A stretch of 48,234 nt of DNA from an uncultured Selenomonadales bacterium (GCA_900315925.1 ONAV01000011.1:1-48234), one strand, 5' to 3'. Positions 1 to 8,568 are shown, counted from the stretch's first letter. Notes: generated from the sequence alone by a model not told the origin. Made by a program: numbers and translations.

Positions 1-42
1 GCTAAGGACCGGGGCGCCTTTTTTCTTAATTTACAGTTTTAC
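1..42 (-). other. Window edge, possible half of a terminator
   Basis: This stretch lies downstream of the stop of the leftward autotransporter gene. It contains a GC block (GGGGCGCC) followed by a T run at about 11-24, which looks like one arm of a bidirectional hairpin. The partner arm would lie outside the window, so a terminator cannot be confirmed. Confidence 0.25.
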
Positions 43-2481
43 TTAGAACGTCCAATTGGCCTGCACATTTGCGGTGATGCCCCGCTGCTTGCCGACCCAA
101 CCCGTTACACCCAGGTCGATGGTCATCGGGCTCTTGCCTGGCTTCACCTGCCAGCCTAATTCAATCATACCGCTGCTTCCCTTCACGCTAGGACTTGGCG
201 CCTCGCCGCTCACACTGTAAGTGGCGCGGGCGTCACCCTTGAATTCATACTGCCAGGCCAGACCGCCGTAAAGCTTGTTCTTCTCATTCAACGCATGGGT
301 CAGCCGAGCACCCAGACGGATGCGATGGCTGTTCACAGCGTCAAAGTTTGCCGTTTCATTGGCCCCATTCAGGTACGTGCTGTCACTGCCAGTATGGCTG
401 TAGAAATATTTGCCATAATAATCTAACGTATTATCGTGACCGATATCTACCAGTTTGCCTACGCCCAAATGCGCTGCCCAGTATGTAGCGCTGCTGTCAT
501 AGTTCACATGAAGCCCGGGCCTGAGATCCGAATTATAATCGGATTTCGTGCGGCCTGCCCGCAAGCTTCCTTCATAGTAAAATCCGTTGTGGTTGGTCTG
601 TTTCGCAATCACACCGATACCCCAGTAACTGGACTTGCCGTCTGCCTTGATACCGCTGTCCTGATAGCTGTCATAACTGCCATGTCCGTATTCGATGACC
701 GGGCCTACCAGCAGCTTTCCGTTCTTGTTCGCAATTTCACGGGCAAAACCCAGATTCATGCCAATCCCCTTGTTGTCCACATGGGAACCGCTTTCAGCCC
801 GCAGCTTGCCAAAGCTTACCGCGGCGAAGGGAGCGAAACCGCCTGCCCTCGGCGCCGCTGCAGCGTCACCTTCGGTTCGTTCCGCAGCCGCCGCGTCTGC
901 CGCATTGCTCATGCCCTGACTTACCAACAGATCCGCTCCTGCGTTGACCAAAGTCACAACACCGGCACGGGTTTCAACCGGCGATTTCAAAACATCCGAA
1001 ATAGAAACAGTTTTTTTGCCACTTCCTCCCTCGTCTGCTTTTTGCTCCGTCACATTATCCACCGTGGCGATAATGGTATTTGCATCCTTCTTGCTGATAC
1101 TCAGTTCATATTTATCATCCGTGGTTAGACTGTTGGCAGAAAGAAACGACGCCTTTGCCAACGTTGCGCTTTCAGTACTTTTTAGTGTGTCGTCCGTGGT
1201 CAAACCGCTGGGATTGGTAATCAGATTTACCGTATCTCCTTTTGCCAGCTTCACACCGCTTAAGACTGCTGCACCGAAGGTCACGCCCTTTACATCGGTT
1301 GCTGCATCGCCGTTCACCGTCAGCATGGTATCGTTGTTGGCGATGTCGGAAGGCAGATAGAAGTTCATGTTTTGAAAACCTTGTACTCTTTGGGCAGTTA
1401 TACCTTTTGCTGCAACATTCAGCGTGTTGCCGGTAACCTGTCCGTCAGAATTTGCAACATAACCACCCTGGATTAAACTTACCGTTATTGGCGACAAAAT
1501 ATTAACAGTGTTATTTGATACCCCCGTCCTGGCATTGCCACCCCAAATTTGGACAGATGAACTAATCTCAGGTGAACCGCTGATGGTCACAGTATTGTCA
1601 TCCGCTTTCTGGTCAGCGCTGTAACCGCCAGTAATGTCATTTTTTATTGTTCCGCCACTGATAGTGACTGTATTATTGTTGGCGTCGCCGGCAACACTGT
1701 TGCCACCATAAATCATGCCGGCTATCGTACCGCCGGTAATGGTCACAGAGTTACCGGTCGCATCGCCAGAAAAGGAATATCCGCCATATACTTTACTCAA
1801 CACACCGCTTTTTACCGTTACGCTGTTATCACTTGCTTTTCCGAATTGCGAATAACCGCCGTATACCTCATCTTTAGACTCACTGCCGCTGCTTCCCATG
1901 TCCACGGTAACAGAATACCCTGACACGTCTTTATTGCCATCGGAATAACCTTCAATGTGTTGCTGATACTTCTGTGCAATCATACCGGGATTAGTGTAAT
2001 AACGTTTTAACGTACCACCCTCAAATTTAAATTTTGCTGTTTCAGCATCAACCAACACATTGGTCGTAATACTGCTGTTTCGGTAAACAATATTACCGAT
2101 AATATATCGTTTAGCTTCAGTTTCAGTAGAAACAGTAGGAACAGGTTCAGTAGACGAAAGAGGTTCAATAGAAACAGGGTTCCCCGCCGTCACCGTGACA
2201 CTATTTGTAGACGGATTCCAGTACAAATTTTCTGCAGAATAATACCTTCCGTTCTCTGCAGGAAAGGTTCCCGATCCACCTTCCTCCACTCGTCCACCTT
2301 CTGCCGCTTCCGCCACGGATGCGCCAATGCCGCCAATCAACGCAGCCGCCACACCCATGGACACCGCAGCCATCCGCAGTGAACGGGCGCCGCAGCCTTT
2401 GCCGCTCCGTTTTGCCAGTTCGCTGGTCACCACGTAACAATGTTTCACTTTGCTCCACACAACTTTGTAAATTTTATTCAT
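43..2481 (-). CDS. Autotransporter adhesin with extended signal peptide (type Va secretion)
   Basis: Predicted surface protein of 812 residues that would export its own passenger through a C-terminal beta-barrel. The N-terminus (MNKIYKVVWSKVKHCYVV) is a typical extended signal peptide region, followed by a hydrophobic stretch ending near ASVAEA. Residues about 206-328 carry four to five imperfect repeats of roughly 30 residues (GGYS/GGNS, then N-x-V-T-I-x-G-G-T-I), as expected for a right-handed beta-helix. The last 270 residues match an autotransporter barrel and end in aromatic-rich NWTF. I chose the ATG at 2481 because AAGGAGG (2491-2497) lies 9 nt upstream. An in-frame ATG at 2547 lacks a ribosome binding site and would precede the signal peptide. 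The gene diverges from a membrane-bound LuxR regulator, which may control it. The ligand cannot be read from sequence. Confidence 0.9.
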   Translation of the reverse strand: MNKIYKVVWSKVKHCYVVTSELAKRSGKGCGARSLRMAAVSMGVAAALIGGIGASVAEAAEGGRVEEGGSGTFPAENGRYYSAENLYWNPSTNSVTVTAGNPVSIEPLSSTEPVPTVSTETEAKRYIIGNIVYRNSSITTNVLVDAETAKFKFEGGTLKRYYTNPGMIAQKYQQHIEGYSDGNKDVSGYSVTVDMGSSGSESKDEVYGGYSQFGKASDNSVTVKSGVLSKVYGGYSFSGDATGNSVTITGGTIAGMIYGGNSVAGDANNNTVTISGGTIKNDITGGYSADQKADDNTVTISGSPEISSSVQIWGGNARTGVSNNTVNILSPITVSLIQGGYVANSDGQVTGNTLNVAAKGITAQRVQGFQNMNFYLPSDIANNDTMLTVNGDAATDVKGVTFGAAVLSGVKLAKGDTVNLITNPSGLTTDDTLKSTESATLAKASFLSANSLTTDDKYELSISKKDANTIIATVDNVTEQKADEGGSGKKTVSISDVLKSPVETRAGVVTLVNAGADLLVSQGMSNAADAAAAERTEGDAAAAPRAGGFAPFAAVSFGKLRAESGSHVDNKGIGMNLGFAREIANKNGKLLVGPVIEYGHGSYDSYQDSGIKADGKSSYWGIGVIAKQTNHNGFYYEGSLRAGRTKSDYNSDLRPGLHVNYDSSATYWAAHLGVGKLVDIGHDNTLDYYGKYFYSHTGSDSTYLNGANETANFDAVNSHRIRLGARLTHALNEKNKLYGGLAWQYEFKGDARATYSVSGEAPSPSVKGSSGMIELGWQVKPGKSPMTIDLGVTGWVGKQRGITANVQANWTF
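1498..1866 (-). repeat. Passenger beta-helix repeats in the autotransporter
   Basis: Imperfect tandem coding repeats of about 30 codons. Each has a GGYS or GGNS turn followed by a NTVTISGGTI-like strand. They are diverged at the DNA level, so they look like structural repeats and not a recent expansion. Confidence 0.7.
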
Positions 2482-2520
2482 GTTTCCACTCCTCCTTCGG
2501 GATCCGCTGTCTTCTTTTTC

Positions 2521-2535
2521 GTTTGCAATGCAAAC
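2521..2535. promoter_or_regulatory. 15-bp palindrome in the autotransporter 5' region
   Basis: GTTTGCAATGCAAAC is a perfect palindrome of two 7-bp arms around one base, lying 39 bp upstream of the autotransporter start codon. Its symmetry and position fit a repressor operator, but no cognate regulator is known, so the role is inferred. Confidence 0.4.
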
Positions 2536-2834
2536 ACGTTTGAGCAACGTTACCCTAAATATGATTATTTATTATTAATTTTTTAGATTTCACTGCAGAC
2601 TTTCGCCGCAAATTTAAAATAAAATCAAAAACACTTGCATCTTTTAATATCGTCACCATCGCCCAACTATTGTTCATTCTCTAATCCCCGATCTTATAAA
2701 ATATCTATCCTGCAACTCATGCAACGGTTCACTTGTAAGCGTAAAAGTTCCCCCCTTTGCTATATGTTCTAATCTCCCTATGAGGATATACCCCGGCTAT
2801 TCGATGACGACAGGAAAATTTCCTTTTGCCCTTT

Positions 2835-2901
2835 CGTACAGTTTTGCCTTGTAAGCAGGGGGAAAACGGTAAAATAGACCTGTACCCGCGTACAGTTTTG
2901 C
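2835..2901 (+). repeat. 13-bp direct repeat upstream of the luxR promoter
   Basis: CGTACAGTTTTGC occurs exactly at 2835-2847 and again at 2889-2901. The copies are 54 bp apart, close to five helical turns. The second copy ends 29 bp before the -35 box of the regulator gene. The arrangement fits activator binding sites, possibly for the LuxR-type protein itself, but this is inferred from layout only. Confidence 0.5.
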
Positions 2902-2930
2902 AATTATATCCGCGAATCGGTGTTTTTTTA

Positions 2931-2959
2931 TTGATAATACAAGATTTTTGGCTTATAAT
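2931..2959 (+). promoter_or_regulatory. Sigma-70 type promoter for the LuxR regulator
   Basis: TTGATA at 2931-2936 and TATAAT at 2954-2959 are separated by 17 bp, which is close to the vegetative consensus. The start codon is about 100 bp downstream. Confidence 0.75.
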
Positions 2960-3061
2960 ATTTATGTATAATTGTTATCCTTAACAAGAAATTATTTGCA
3001 TTTTATTTTTTCATTTTGATTGCCAATTTGTTGATTACCAATTTAAATAGAAAAGGATTTG

Positions 3062-4606
3062 ATGAACGTGACTCCTACATCTTTATCGCCGATATCGCGT
3101 TCCATTATCTTACAAAAAACTGTCGGCACAGATAGATGCACCGTGTCCCTGTTCGTGGCCAATGCGTTGTACTTTTTCTGGGCCACCACGGTGTACATGG
3201 CGCTCCATTTTGCCGGCATCGACTGGCCACAAACCTTTTTTTCTTCCATTATCCCCGGTACGGAAATGTTACCGGATCTTTGCATGATGCTGGCGGTTTT
3301 CTCCGGCACCGTGTGCTACGGGCTCCGGCCTACATGCTGGCAGCGGTATCTGCTTCCGGTGTTGGCGACGATCATGCTTTCCGTAGTGGCGTTCCAATTC
3401 GTGGAAACTGGCCCTCGCCTGTTGCTGCTTGCTTTCTTTATGGCACTTTCAGGGGGCGTGTTTGCGCTGATTTTCCATTTGGTTTCCCTGCACGTGGCGC
3501 CGGACGTGACCGGTCGTTTCTTCGGTTTTTCGACCGCCTTTTCCCTGCTGTTGCAGTCAGGTTTCCATGCTGTTCTGAACGCCTCGTTGACCGGTTTTCT
3601 GACAGCCTCGGTGCTGTGCATGGGCGGTCTGGCAATGCTATTGCCCAAATGCCTGGAACAACTTTCCCCGATGGAAACGTCAGCGGCTGAACAACCTGCG
3701 GAACAAACACCTCCCCGTGTCGATATATCCGTTTTCCGCTGGTCCGTACCCATGACGCTTTTGATCGTCGTCCTGCTTTCCCTGCTCCATGGCATTGGGG
3801 ACCTGTATATGGACGCTTATCACAATTTTAATGATTTGTTCGGATTCTCCCGCCTGTCCTATTGCGCAGGTTCCATCGCAGCCGGTTATTTTGCTGACCG
3901 CAACCGGCTGTATTTGCCCTTGGCCGCACTGTTTGCCAAAGCGCAGGACATTTTGGATATCTGGGTCGGACAAGAACAGGTTTTGTATTACCCACTTCAT
4001 TATTTTGGCGATTTCATGAATGGTTTCTTTACCCTGTTTATCATTCTGGCCTTTGTAGACCTCGCCGCCCACCGGCCATCGCTGAAGCCCTGGGCCGTAA
4101 CCGGTCGTTCCGTGCAGATGTTTACCGTCAGCGTGGCTACTGTTTTCGGCGCTTTTATACTGGATGCAGACAAACTGTTCTTTACGTTGCTGTATGTATT
4201 AGCCATTGTCGGGTGCCTGGTCATTGTTTTTTACAACAGTGCCCTGCGTTTTACCCTTGGTTCCGCCGCAGCGGATTCTGCCGCAGCGGAGGTAACAACC
4301 CCGCTCCCCACAGCAGAGGTAACAACCTCTCTCCCCGCAGCGGAGGCGACAACCCCGCTCCCCACAGCAGAAGTAACAACCTCTCTCCCCGCCCCAGATT
4401 ACTGCGCCCGCTATGGGTTGACCCAGCGAGAGAGCGAGGTGTTGGATTGCATTCTTTCTGGCCAAAGCATTTCCGAAATCAGCGAAGCGCTTTTCATCAG
4501 CCAGCGAACTGTCAAGTTTCACATCACCAACCTGCTGCGCAAGACCGGCGCCACTTCGCAAAAGGAATTGCTCCTGCTGCTGTACGAAAAGCAGGGAAAA
4601 TTTTAA
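3062..4606 (+). CDS. LuxR-family regulator with polytopic membrane sensor domain
   Basis: Predicted membrane-bound transcription factor of about 514 residues. The first 400 residues are strongly hydrophobic, with roughly 12 predicted membrane segments resembling a major-facilitator fold. The C-terminal 65 residues form a LuxR/GerE helix-turn-helix (YGLTQRESEVLDCI, then ISQRTVKFHITNLLRKTG). Similar MFS-LuxR proteins are known in anaerobic gut bacteria and are generally of unknown ligand. The two halves are joined by a linker of four 9-residue repeats rich in Thr and Pro. The ATG at 3062 is preceded by AAAGGA; a TTG directly before it is too close to that site. The gene is transcribed away from the autotransporter and ends in a strong terminator. 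Control of the adhesin is a reasonable but untested guess. Confidence 0.85.
   Translation: MNVTPTSLSPISRSIILQKTVGTDRCTVSLFVANALYFFWATTVYMALHFAGIDWPQTFFSSIIPGTEMLPDLCMMLAVFSGTVCYGLRPTCWQRYLLPVLATIMLSVVAFQFVETGPRLLLLAFFMALSGGVFALIFHLVSLHVAPDVTGRFFGFSTAFSLLLQSGFHAVLNASLTGFLTASVLCMGGLAMLLPKCLEQLSPMETSAAEQPAEQTPPRVDISVFRWSVPMTLLIVVLLSLLHGIGDLYMDAYHNFNDLFGFSRLSYCAGSIAAGYFADRNRLYLPLAALFAKAQDILDIWVGQEQVLYYPLHYFGDFMNGFFTLFIILAFVDLAAHRPSLKPWAVTGRSVQMFTVSVATVFGAFILDADKLFFTLLYVLAIVGCLVIVFYNSALRFTLGSAAADSAAAEVTTPLPTAEVTTSLPAAEATTPLPTAEVTTSLPAPDYCARYGLTQRESEVLDCILSGQSISEISEALFISQRTVKFHITNLLRKTGATSQKELLLLLYEKQGKF
4283..4390 (+). repeat. Coding 27-bp tandem repeat (four copies) in the regulator linker
   Basis: Four back-to-back 27-bp units (4283-4309, 4310-4336, 4337-4363, 4364-4390) encode variants of A-A-E-V-T-T-P-L-P. 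Units 1 and 3 resemble each other, as do units 2 and 4, so a 54-bp pair appears to have been duplicated. Copy-number change would keep the frame and only alter linker length. Confidence 0.9.
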
Positions 4607-4627
4607 TTACAAAGGGAACAACAGACT

Positions 4628-4668
4628 AAAGGGGCTGTTGCACTAATTTGGTGCAACAGCCCCTTTTT
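4628..4668 (+). terminator. Rho-independent terminator after the LuxR regulator
   Basis: A perfect 16-bp stem (4628-4643 with 4651-4666) closes a 7-nt loop and is followed by a T run. The A run on the left side could also let it work leftward. Confidence 0.9.
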
Positions 4669-4918
4669 CTTTCGCCTGCGGTTTCAAAATATTACAAAAC
4701 AGGAGGAGGGTTATCTTTGAAAAATATTCAGCCTTTCCCGCCACTTTCCACTCCGTCAGGTTCCGCGCTGCGGAATCATAGTTCACGCCAATCTTAAACA
4801 TCTTCCGCGTATCCGCCGCGTAAGGCAGCGCATATTGCTTTTCTACAATCTGCGCCAGCACCGCGTCCGCGCTCTGGTCCAGTTTGAATTCCAAAAGGTA
4901 AAAACTGCGGCCTGCCAT
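4643..4918 (-). pseudogene. Remnant of an AAA-ATPase/PD-(D/E)XK nuclease protein (C-terminal piece)
   Basis: The first 60 residues (YLLEFKLD, then ALAQIVEKQYALPY and KIGVNYDS) match the C-terminal PD-(D/E)XK-like domain that normally ends a roughly 500-residue AAA-ATPase-like protein common in anaerobes. The ATPase part is absent upstream, and the frame runs into the neighbouring terminator instead of ending at the family's usual C-terminus. It has no convincing ribosome binding site. I read it as a decayed fragment. Confidence 0.7.
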
Positions 4919-4997
4919 TTCTGACAGACCGCAGTGAAAACAATGCCCAGTCTATTATTTTTATTATTTGAATCTAACCAACCGTCTTTTCAATAAG

Positions 4998-5657
4998 TCA
5001 AAGCGCCGCAACTTCACACAAAGGAAGAGCCGTCACTTCGGCAATTTCGGAGTCAGACAACTTACCCTTTTCTTTCAGGGATTTGGCAATTTCAAGCGCT
5101 TTTTCCTTTTTACCAGCTAAACGACCTTTCTTTTCGCCTTTCTTTTCCGCGTCTTCCTGTATAATCTTTAAATCCATTTCCCAGGTCACGTATCTCTCCC
5201 TCCAATCTTCATCATTTGTCACACGCTTCCTCTTTGCACCGATAGGTGAAATGATATATCGGCAACCCCTTACCAAACGGGTCAAAGGTGCAGATAAAGA
5301 TAACGTAGGACTTACGCAGCTCGCGATACTTCATCCCCTGCTTCAGCATGTCCATACTGATCAGGCTCTGATAATACCGCGTGCGCAGGGGCAGCCCTTT
5401 GATTATCGCAGCTTCGTCTTTGTCGAAATACACTGTGCTGTTGTCGCCCGTCACCTGCATTTCGATGTCCAGTACCGTTCCTTCCTGATTCTCCACATAC
5501 ACATCAAGCCGTATGCTTTTGCTGCTGATTCTCTATCCTTGATTTGTATGTGTAAAATCCGTTCAATCAGGTACTTGCAGAGTTCTTTGTTCTTCAGCAC
5601 CTCCTGAAATACATAATTATTTACAAACGTTAAAGAATCCCAGTCAATTGTTTTCAA
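4998..5657 (-). pseudogene. Broken PD-(D/E)XK nuclease family transposase (Rpn/PDDEXK_2 type)
   Basis: Three pieces of one family can be read in order. Residues starting MKTIDWDSLTFVNNYVFQEV form the N-terminus (from 5657). The core VLDIEMQ and TRYYQSL to YVIFICTFDPFGKGLPIY follows in another frame (5502-5212). The C-terminal tail with EKKGEKKG lies in a third frame (to 4998). The first frameshift sits at an A run (T4 at 5517-5520 on the plus strand). Adding one base would restore the expected S-I-R-L-D-V-Y-V. The second break follows RCKEE, where roughly 80 codons of the usual protein are missing. Intact members are linked to mobile DNA and recombination. This copy should be non-functional. 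Confidence 0.85.
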
Positions 5658-5681
5658 ACTTTACCTCTTTCCGACCGGGGC

Positions 5682-5796
5682 ATTGCTTCCACTTATATTG
5701 TAGCGCGATTCGTATAAGGGTGCAAGAGAATGTGTGACGGTTTTATGAACATTTTGCTATCCCCGGCGGGCATTTTTTATGTCAAGTGGAAGCAAT
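5682..5796. repeat. 13-bp perfect inverted repeat flanking about 90 bp
   Basis: ATTGCTTCCACTT (5682-5694) and its exact reverse complement AAGTGGAAGCAAT (5784-5796) bound a non-coding stretch just upstream of the broken nuclease gene. They may be ends of a tiny mobile element or a large stem. No target-site duplication was evident. Confidence 0.5.
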
Positions 5797-5849
5797 ACAG
5801 TATCGCAGTTCATCCATTACTATTTAAAATTCACATATCAAGCGGACAA

Positions 5850-5887
5850 AAGAAAAAATCCTGATGCGTATTATGCACATCAGGATT
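5850..5887 (-). terminator. Terminator downstream of the DAHP synthase gene
   Basis: AATCCTGATG (5857-5866) pairs with CATCAGGATT (5878-5887), and the leftward transcript then runs into a T-rich tract. It lies 54 bp after the aroF-like stop codon. Confidence 0.85.
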
Positions 5888-5940
5888 AGGCATTTTAAAG
5901 GATATATAACCGCGCTATTAATATTTTAGCATTTGCAAAC

Positions 5941-6975
5941 TCACACCATCTCTGCCAGTTCCAGTATCAGGCGCTCGCTCTTGGCCCAGCCCAGACAGGG
6001 ATCGGTAATGGAGCGGCCGTACACGCCGCCGCCGATTTTCTGGTTGCCGTCTTCCAGGTAGCTTTCAATCATGATACCTTTGACCAGCTGCCGGATATCG
6101 GGAGAAACCTGACGGCTGTGCATCACGTCTTTGGAAATGCGGATCTGTTCCAGATACTTTTTCCCGGAATTGGAGTGGTTGGCGTCCACAATGACAGCCG
6201 GGTTGACGACCTCCCGTTCGTGATAGGCGTCCAGCAGTCCCTGCAGGTCTTCATAATGGTAGTTTGGCATGTTGTTGCCGAATTTGTCAACATAACCACG
6301 CAAAATAGCGTGAGCCAGCGGATTTCCTTTCGTGCGCACTTCCCAGCCGTGGAACAGGAAGCTCTGTTCATGCTGGGCCGCTTCAATCGAATTCATCATG
6401 ACGCCGATGTCGCCGCCGGTGGGGTTTTTCATGCCTACGGGAATGCCCACGCCGCTGGCGATCATCCGGTGCAGCTGGTCTTCCACGGAACGGGCGCCGA
6501 TAGCTGCATAGGATAAAATGTCGGAAAGGTAGCGGTGATTTTCCGGGTACAGGATTTCTTCCGCACTGGTGAGACCGGTTTCCTGCACCACCCGCACGTG
6601 CATTTTGCGGATGGCGGTGATGCCCGCCAGCATATCTTCCTTTCCTTCCGGATTGGCCTGATGCAGCATGCCTTTATAACCGACGCCGATGGTCCGGGGC
6701 TTGTTCGTATAAACCCGGGGGATCAGCATCAGTTTGTCTTTAACTTTTTCCTGCACGCCGGCCAGACGGTGAACGTAGTCCAGCACCGCATCTTCGTTAT
6801 CGGCGGAACAGGGGCCGATAACCAGAATGAAACGGTCATCCGTGCCGGAAAAAATATCCTTAATTTCTTTGTCTCTTGCGGCTTTTACGGCTAACGCTTC
6901 CGCGCCAAGGGGATAATCCTGCATCAGCTCCTGCGGAGACGGCAGCTTCCGTATGAATTCCATCTGCATTTCCAT
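5941..6975 (-). CDS. aroF: 3-deoxy-7-phosphoheptulonate synthase (class I DAHP synthase)
   Basis: Catalyses condensation of phosphoenolpyruvate with erythrose 4-phosphate, the first step of the shikimate pathway in the cytosol. The 344-residue length and motifs are typical of the AroF/G/H type: GPCSADNEDAVLDY, PRVYTNKPRT, GYKGMLHQANPEGK, GARSVEDQLHR, GMKNPTGG and VDANHSNSGKK. Three closely spaced in-frame ATGs exist; the first at 6975 has AGGA 7 nt upstream and is preferred. The gene follows a double-ACT-domain gene by 75 bp in the same direction, which suggests co-transcription and perhaps sensing of an aromatic amino acid. Which product inhibits this isozyme cannot be read here, so aroF is used loosely. 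Confidence 0.93.
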   Translation of the reverse strand: MEMQMEFIRKLPSPQELMQDYPLGAEALAVKAARDKEIKDIFSGTDDRFILVIGPCSADNEDAVLDYVHRLAGVQEKVKDKLMLIPRVYTNKPRTIGVGYKGMLHQANPEGKEDMLAGITAIRKMHVRVVQETGLTSAEEILYPENHRYLSDILSYAAIGARSVEDQLHRMIASGVGIPVGMKNPTGGDIGVMMNSIEAAQHEQSFLFHGWEVRTKGNPLAHAILRGYVDKFGNNMPNYHYEDLQGLLDAYHEREVVNPAVIVDANHSNSGKKYLEQIRISKDVMHSRQVSPDIRQLVKGIMIESYLEDGNQKIGGGVYGRSITDPCLGWAKSERLILELAEMV

Positions 6976-7050
6976 TTGTATTTCCTCATTCGTTTTTTAT
7001 AATTACTATGATAGATAAAGAGATTCTTTACTAATATAATCGGTCCGATA

Positions 7051-7464
7051 TCAGAAACGGTCCAACAACCGGTAGCCTTTGCCCCGCAGGAACGTTTCCG
7101 TTTCCGGTTCGTCGGTACAGAACACCGCAATGGGCGTACTGTCGCTGCGGTCAAAGGAAATGTACAGATAGCGTATCATCACATTGGCATTCTGCAAATC
7201 AGAAAGGATCCGGTTCAGCGTGCCCGGCTTATCCGAAGCCATGTCAATGGCAAGGACTTTGTCCAGGCGGCACTGGTAGCCGGCTTTTTCCAACGCAGAC
7301 TTTGCCTCTTCCGATTTGTCCACGATCAGCCGGACAATGCCGAACTCCGCGCTGTCCGTGGCCAGCATCGTATAAATATTAACATCAGACTGAGCCAGCA
7401 CCCCGGTTATCTTACTTAACGCGCCTTTGGTGTTGGCCGCAAACAATGAAATCTGATTCAGCAT
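7051..7464 (-). CDS. Tandem ACT-domain protein
   Basis: Small cytosolic protein of 137 residues made of two ACT-like domains: about 1-68, starting MLNQISLFAANTKGALSKIT, and about 70-137, starting AIDMASDKPGTLNRILSDL. ACT domains usually bind amino acids and regulate metabolic enzymes. No enzyme domain is attached. The ATG at 7464 follows GAGGGG and fits the domain boundary better than an upstream ATG at 7488. It is upstream of the DAHP synthase gene and probably in the same transcript. A possible promoter lies at 7561-7589. A role as an aromatic amino-acid sensor is an inference from this context. Confidence 0.85.
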   Translation of the reverse strand: MLNQISLFAANTKGALSKITGVLAQSDVNIYTMLATDSAEFGIVRLIVDKSEEAKSALEKAGYQCRLDKVLAIDMASDKPGTLNRILSDLQNANVMIRYLYISFDRSDSTPIAVFCTDEPETETFLRGKGYRLLDRF

Positions 7465-7560
7465 GGTAATTCCCCTCTTTCTTTTCACCTATGCAGCAAG
7501 CCTCCCTGAACGCATGTTGCATTTCGGGACAGGTCTCTGCACTGCCATTTTATAAAGATA

Positions 7561-7589
7561 AGAATAAACAAAAAGAATGAAATTGTAAA
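7561..7589 (-). promoter_or_regulatory. Possible promoter for the ACT-aroF unit
   Basis: On the minus strand TTTACA (7589-7584) and TATTCT (7566-7561) are separated by 17 bp, about 100 bp upstream of the ACT gene. The boxes only partly match the consensus. Confidence 0.35.
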
Positions 7590-7620
7590 TAGACAGGCTG
7601 AAATGCTTTTGAACAGCGGC

Positions 7621-8568
7621 TTATTTCTTAGCCTTTTGTGCCAAATGTTGCATTTCTTCCTGAGAAAATTCATATTTTGCATTGCAGTACGGACAGGTAA
7701 TTTCGGTTTTTTCATCCTCTGCCAGCTGCTTCAGTTCCTTTTTCGGCAGCGTCTCCAGGACGCCTTCCACCCGCTCCCGGCTGCAGCGGCAGCCAAAATG
7801 CAGCGGATAGCTGTCCAGAATTTCCACTTCCATATCTTTTCCCAGCATCTGAATGATCCGCTCCGGTGTGAAGCCCATGTCGATGAGACTGGAAACATAG
7901 GGCGTGTGCCTGACATTTTTGTCCAGTTTCTCCAGGGTTTCCTCACTGCAGTTGGGCAGCGCCTGGATGAACCAGCCCCCTGCCGCCTGCACGTCGCCCG
8001 TTTCATCCACCAGCACGCCCAGGCCTACAGAAGACGGTGTCTGTTCGGAAGTGTACAGATATCTTGTCAGGTCATCGGCAATCTCGCCGTCCACCAGCTC
8101 CGCCGTTCCGGTAAAAGGTTTCGCGCCGGCTGTGTAACGGGTCACGGAAATAGTGCCGTTGCCAACCGCGCCGCCAACGTCCAGATGTCCGTTCTTCGGC
8201 GGCAGATACACATCCGGATTTCCCACATACCCCCGGGCAATGCCTCCCTGGGCTTCTCCCGTGATGCCCTGAATGGGCCCGTCGCCGGTCACTTTGATGC
8301 CAACGCCTTCCTCGTTTTTCATGGTGGCCGCCAGCAGCAGCGCTCCGGTTACGGTACGCCCCAGGGCTGCGGTGGCCAGGTGGGACAGATTATGGCGCAG
8401 GGACAGCTTGCGCACCAGGCGGGTTGTCCGGGCCACATAAATGCGCGCGTCCCCCACCGTCGCCCGGGTCAGGATATCCCCTTCGCCGGTAAATTTTGCT
8501 TTCGCAGTTTTATCTTTATTAATTTTTTCTTCAGGCTTGTTCAATGAATTACTTTTGATATCTTCCAT
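7621..8568 (-). CDS. hslO: Redox-regulated chaperone Hsp33
   Basis: Holdase chaperone activated by oxidative unfolding in the cytosol. The 315-residue protein carries the four zinc-binding cysteines that form the redox switch: CRC near the C-terminal third and CPYC about 30 residues later. The core starts at GDILTRATVGDARIYVAR. About 28 hydrophilic residues precede it, which is longer than usual; the ATG at 8568 has AGGA 5 nt upstream, so the extension may be real. It lies downstream of ribH in the same direction, 134 bp away, without a clear terminator between them. Confidence 0.95.
   Translation of the reverse strand: MEDIKSNSLNKPEEKINKDKTAKAKFTGEGDILTRATVGDARIYVARTTRLVRKLSLRHNLSHLATAALGRTVTGALLLAATMKNEEGVGIKVTGDGPIQGITGEAQGGIARGYVGNPDVYLPPKNGHLDVGGAVGNGTISVTRYTAGAKPFTGTAELVDGEIADDLTRYLYTSEQTPSSVGLGVLVDETGDVQAAGGWFIQALPNCSEETLEKLDKNVRHTPYVSSLIDMGFTPERIIQMLGKDMEVEILDSYPLHFGCRCSRERVEGVLETLPKKELKQLAEDEKTEITCPYCNAKYEFSQEEMQHLAQKAKK

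Larger units (their letters stand above)
2482..3061. other. Divergent intergenic region between autotransporter and LuxR regulator
   Basis: This 580-bp AT-rich stretch has no convincing gene. It holds a 15-bp palindrome in the autotransporter leader, a 13-bp direct repeat and a near-consensus promoter for the rightward regulator, all listed separately. No clear promoter for the autotransporter could be fixed. Confidence 0.7.

Noticed and set aside
4283-4390. CRISPR-like repeat array
   Set aside because: The repeats are contiguous, in frame and code for a Thr/Pro-rich linker; there are no spacers.
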